Shown in pieces: positions 61,218-64,000 of a DNA stretch of 64,000 nt. The DNA lies in NCBI RefSeq assembly GCF_024460775.1, contig NZ_JANFYZ010000004.1, forward strand, positions 62,001 through 126,000. The letters are read 5' to 3'. Made by a program: the position numbers and the translations under genes. This DNA comes from Desulfovibrio desulfuricans. Lineage in GTDB: Bacteria; Desulfobacterota; Desulfovibrionia; Desulfovibrionales; Desulfovibrionaceae. Every line of letters starts with the position of its first letter. Position 1 is the stretch's first letter. The notes beneath the pieces were generated by a model. It did no database searches, had not been told where the DNA came from, and saw only the letters and a list, made by a program, of their open reading frames with translations.

Positions 61218-63977
61218 ATGGTTCTGCGCTCTTTTCTGCCGCACGGCCTTGTTGTGCCGTTTGCCCGTTTTTTTGGCCGCAAAGGCCACGCCGCCTCACA
61301 TACCGTCAGTACTGAACTGGTTCGCCAGGCTGCAACCCGCCTGCTTGACGCCGCCCGCGTTGAGCCGGACGAAGCCCTGCAGACGTTCAACTCCTCGCCC
61401 GATGGTCTTACCCGCCATCAGGTGCATGCGATGCGCCAGCAGTACGGGGCCAATATCCTTGCCGCCAAGGGCAGGGACAGCCTGCCCAAACGCCTGTTCA
61501 CCTCGTTTATCAATCCTTTCAGCGTTGTGCTCCTGCTGCTGGCCTGCATTTCGTTCTTTACCGACTATCTGCTGGCAGATGCCGGAGAAAGAGACCTCAC
61601 CGCCGTTATCATCGTGACGGTCATGGTCTGCATCAGCGGCGTACTGCATTTCGTGCAGGAGGCCCGTTCCGGCAATGCAGTGGCCCGCCTTGAATCGCTG
61701 GTCAAAACCACCATTGAAGTGGTGCGCGAGGGCGAGGGCAAGGAGCTGCCCATCAATTCGCTGGTGGTAGGCGATGTGGTGCGCCTGGCCGCAGGCGATA
61801 TGATCCCCGCCGACATGCGGATTTTACGGGCCAAGGATCTTTTTGTCAGCCAGTCTTCCCTCACGGGCGAAAGCGAGCCTGTGGAAAAATTCCCCCATGC
61901 CCTGCCCGCCGACCTGGCCGCCGCCTCGCCCCTTGATTGCGACAATCTGGCCTTCATGGGCAGCAACGTTGTCAGCGGCGCGGCCTACGGTCTTGTGCTG
62001 GCTGTGGGCGGAGCAACGCTTTTTGGCTCTCTGGCGCGCCAGATTGCGGCCACCACAACGCCCACCAGCTTTGACAAAGGCGTGAATTCCGTTTCCTGGC
62101 TGCTTTTGCGGTTCATGTTCTGCATGGCCCCGGTGGTGCTTTTTATCAACGGTTTTACCAAGGGCGACTGGGTGGAAGCCGCCTTGTTTGCCCTTTCCGT
62201 TGCCGTGGGCCTTACGCCCGAGATGCTGCCCACCGTGGTATCCGCCAATCTGGTGCGCGGAGCCGTGTTTATGGCCCGCAAGAAGGTTATTGCCCGCCGC
62301 CTCAACGCCATCCAGAATCTTGGGGCCATGGATGTGCTGTGTACCGACAAGACGGGCACCCTCACGCAAGACAGGATTGTGCTTGAGTATTCGCTCGATA
62401 TTCACGGTACGGAAGACGCCCGTGTGCTGCGCCATGCCTTTTTGAACAGCTGGTTTCAGACCGGCCTCAAAAACCTGCTGGACGCCGCCATCGTCAACCA
62501 CGCCGATGAACTGAGCATGCAGCCCTTGCGCAAGGAATACAGCCTTGTGGACGAAATGCCCTTTGATTTCAGCCGCCGCCGTATGAGCGTTGTGGTGGCC
62601 GACACCACGGGCAAAACCCAGATCATCACCAAGGGCGCGCTGGAAGAAATGCTCACCGTGTGCTCCTATGCCGAATACCACGGGCAGGTAGAACCGCTCA
62701 CGCCCGAACTCCAGGCCGAAATACTGGAGCGCGTGCGGCGTTACAACAACGACGGCATGCGTGTGGTGGGCGTGGCGCACAAAACCATGTCAGCGCCGGG
62801 CGGAGTTTTTTCTGTGGCGGACGAAAAAGACATGGTGCTGCTGGGCTATCTGGCCTTTCTTGATCCGCCCAAGGATTCCGCATCAAAGGCGCTGGCAGCG
62901 CTCAACGAGCATGGCGTACGCGTAAAGGTGCTGACAGGCGACAACGATGCCGTTACCCGCAGCGTATGCCGTCAGGTGGGGCTGCCGGGAAAAAACATTC
63001 TGCTGGGCGTAGAAATAGAAGGGATGGACGATGCGGCCCTGAAAACCGCCGTTGAAGAAACCGACATTTTCGCCAAGCTCAGCCCGCGCCAAAAAGCCCG
63101 CATTGTGACCTGCCTGCGCGGCAACGGCCATGTGGTGGGCTTTATGGGCGACGGCATCAACGATGCCCCGGCCATGAAGAACGCCGATGTGGGTATTTCC
63201 GTTGATTCCGCTGTGGATGTGGCGCGGGAATCCGCGGGCGTCATCCTGCTTGAGAAAGACCTCACCGTGCTTGAAGCCGGGGTGATGGAAGGACGCCGCA
63301 CCTATGCAAATATAATCAAATATATAAAAATTACGGTAAGTTCCAACTTCGGCAACATGTTTTCCGTGCTGGCGGCCAGTGTATTTTTACCTTTCTTGCC
63401 CATGACGCCCCTGCAGATACTGGTGCTCAACCTGCTCTACGACGTCTCCTGCACGGCAATGCCCTGGGACAATGTGGATGAGGAGTTTCTGCGCAAGCCC
63501 CGCAACTGGAACACGGACAGCATCCGGCGATTCATGTTCTGGCTCGGGCCTACCAGCTCGGTCTTTGACCTCACAACCTACGCCTTGCTGTTCTGGGTAA
63601 TCTGCCCTGCCGTGGTGCCCATGCCAGCAGGCGGCTGGCAGGCCATGAGCAGCGTCGATCAGGCAAGCTTTGCCGCCCTGTTTCAGGCGGGCTGGTTTGT
63701 GGAATCGCTGTGGACGCAGACCATGGTCATCCACATGCTGCGCACCCCGGGCGTTCCCCTGCTGCACAGCCGCGCCGCATGGCAGGTGACCCTGCTCACG
63801 AGCCTTGGCGTTGCCGTGGGCACGGCCATTCCCTTTACCGCGCTGGGTCAGGGGCTGGATATGGGCGCGCTGCCAGCCAGCTACTTCCCCTGGCTGGCTG
63901 CGGTGCTCGCGGGTTATCTTGCCCTGGCCACGTTGGTAAAGGGGGCCTTTATGCGCCGCTACAACACATGGTTATAA
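61218..63977 (+). CDS. mgtA: Magnesium-translocating P-type ATPase
   Basis: A 919-residue P-type ATPase of the MgtA/MgtB type that imports magnesium using ATP. The phosphorylation site is Asp377 in LCTDKTGTLTQDR, with the LTGESEPVEKF actuator loop, GLTPEMLPTVVSANLVRGA in the membrane and GFMGDGINDAPAMKNADVG in the hinge. NVVSGAAYG and the C-terminal helices LYDVSCTAMPWDNVDEE are MgtA-specific. AGGAGG precedes the ATG but is buried in a hairpin. It is probably under Mg or stress control through its leader. Confidence 0.95.
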   Translation: MVLRSFLPHGLVVPFARFFGRKGHAASHTVSTELVRQAATRLLDAARVEPDEALQTFNSSPDGLTRHQVHAMRQQYGANILAAKGRDSLPKRLFTSFINPFSVVLLLLACISFFTDYLLADAGERDLTAVIIVTVMVCISGVLHFVQEARSGNAVARLESLVKTTIEVVREGEGKELPINSLVVGDVVRLAAGDMIPADMRILRAKDLFVSQSSLTGESEPVEKFPHALPADLAAASPLDCDNLAFMGSNVVSGAAYGLVLAVGGATLFGSLARQIAATTTPTSFDKGVNSVSWLLLRFMFCMAPVVLFINGFTKGDWVEAALFALSVAVGLTPEMLPTVVSANLVRGAVFMARKKVIARRLNAIQNLGAMDVLCTDKTGTLTQDRIVLEYSLDIHGTEDARVLRHAFLNSWFQTGLKNLLDAAIVNHADELSMQPLRKEYSLVDEMPFDFSRRRMSVVVADTTGKTQIITKGALEEMLTVCSYAEYHGQVEPLTPELQAEILERVRRYNNDGMRVVGVAHKTMSAPGGVFSVADEKDMVLLGYLAFLDPPKDSASKALAALNEHGVRVKVLTGDNDAVTRSVCRQVGLPGKNILLGVEIEGMDDAALKTAVEETDIFAKLSPRQKARIVTCLRGNGHVVGFMGDGINDAPAMKNADVGISVDSAVDVARESAGVILLEKDLTVLEAGVMEGRRTYANIIKYIKITVSSNFGNMFSVLAASVFLPFLPMTPLQILVLNLLYDVSCTAMPWDNVDEEFLRKPRNWNTDSIRRFMFWLGPTSSVFDLTTYALLFWVICPAVVPMPAGGWQAMSSVDQASFAALFQAGWFVESLWTQTMVIHMLRTPGVPLLHSRAAWQVTLLTSLGVAVGTAIPFTALGQGLDMGALPASYFPWLAAVLAGYLALATLVKGAFMRRYNTWL

Positions 63978-64000
63978 AAAAACTGCGGTCAGGGGCTGGT

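Noticed and set aside
1-64000. tRNA, rRNA, CRISPR arrays, integrases or insertion sequences
   Set aside because: I looked through the intergenic stretches and found no cloverleaf with CCA-end features, no regular spacer-repeat array and no transposase-like protein. A tRNA or profile search would be decisive.

Overview
The window is a high-GC, gene-dense chromosomal segment that looks like a Desulfovibrio-type sulfate reducer. The evidence is a four-subunit 2-oxoacid:ferredoxin oxidoreductase, a homoserine dehydrogenase next to an AlaC-type aminotransferase, a two-piece LysO transporter, a DVU0298-like repeat protein, and a urea uptake plus urease cluster behind a sigma-54 activator. The species call is inference; no rRNA or tRNA gene was seen to anchor it.

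Layout. 1-2970: end of a GAF-domain protein, glyceraldehyde-3-phosphate dehydrogenase, class II fumarase. 3016-6821 (minus): queA and the oxidoreductase operon. 6941-12013: lipoprotein, coaBC, an unknown protein, split lysO, a 610-base gene-free stretch with five perfect triloop hairpins, and a repeat protein. 12133-14540: cstA (minus) with a candidate sigma-54 promoter. 14547-17781: TPP riboswitch, transcription terminator and thiSGHF. 17896-19434: chemoreceptor (minus). 19701-30602: rimP-nusA-ylxR-infB, then ylxP-nrnA-truB-rpsO-pnp, the translation and RNA-processing cluster, with a promoter and a possible attenuator in its leader. 30670-31653: unknown protein. 32028-45491: sigma-54 activator, a near-consensus -24/-12 promoter, urtABCDE and ureDABCEFG. 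45584-50393: rpmE-DUF1385-prfA (minus), tlyA and dinB. 50523-57016 (minus): monovalent cation:proton antiporter, yjbQ, ATP-grasp protein, hom and aminotransferase, with related palindromic elements between genes. 57349-63977: mtnA, a surface-carbohydrate-like protein, a C_GCAxxG_C_C protein and mgtA behind a structured leader.

How the genes work together. urtABCDE would import urea and ureABC would hydrolyse it to ammonia, with ureDEFG loading nickel; the adjacent activator and the -24/-12 promoter suggest dedicated control. The thi operon makes the thiazole moiety of thiamine and is predicted to be shut off by thiamine pyrophosphate through early transcription termination. Most genes sit in tight operons with start/stop overlaps of 4-14 bases.

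The most unusual signals are regulatory or repetitive. First, the mgtA leader holds a 29-codon reading frame with a good ribosome binding site; its stop codon abuts a 12-bp stem that would hide the mgtA Shine-Dalgarno sequence. Second, a 43-bp perfect inverted repeat next to kefB has diverged relatives upstream of hom. Third, a cluster of triloop hairpins follows lysO. Fourth, cstA appears to have a sigma-54 promoter with an upstream 14-bp palindrome.
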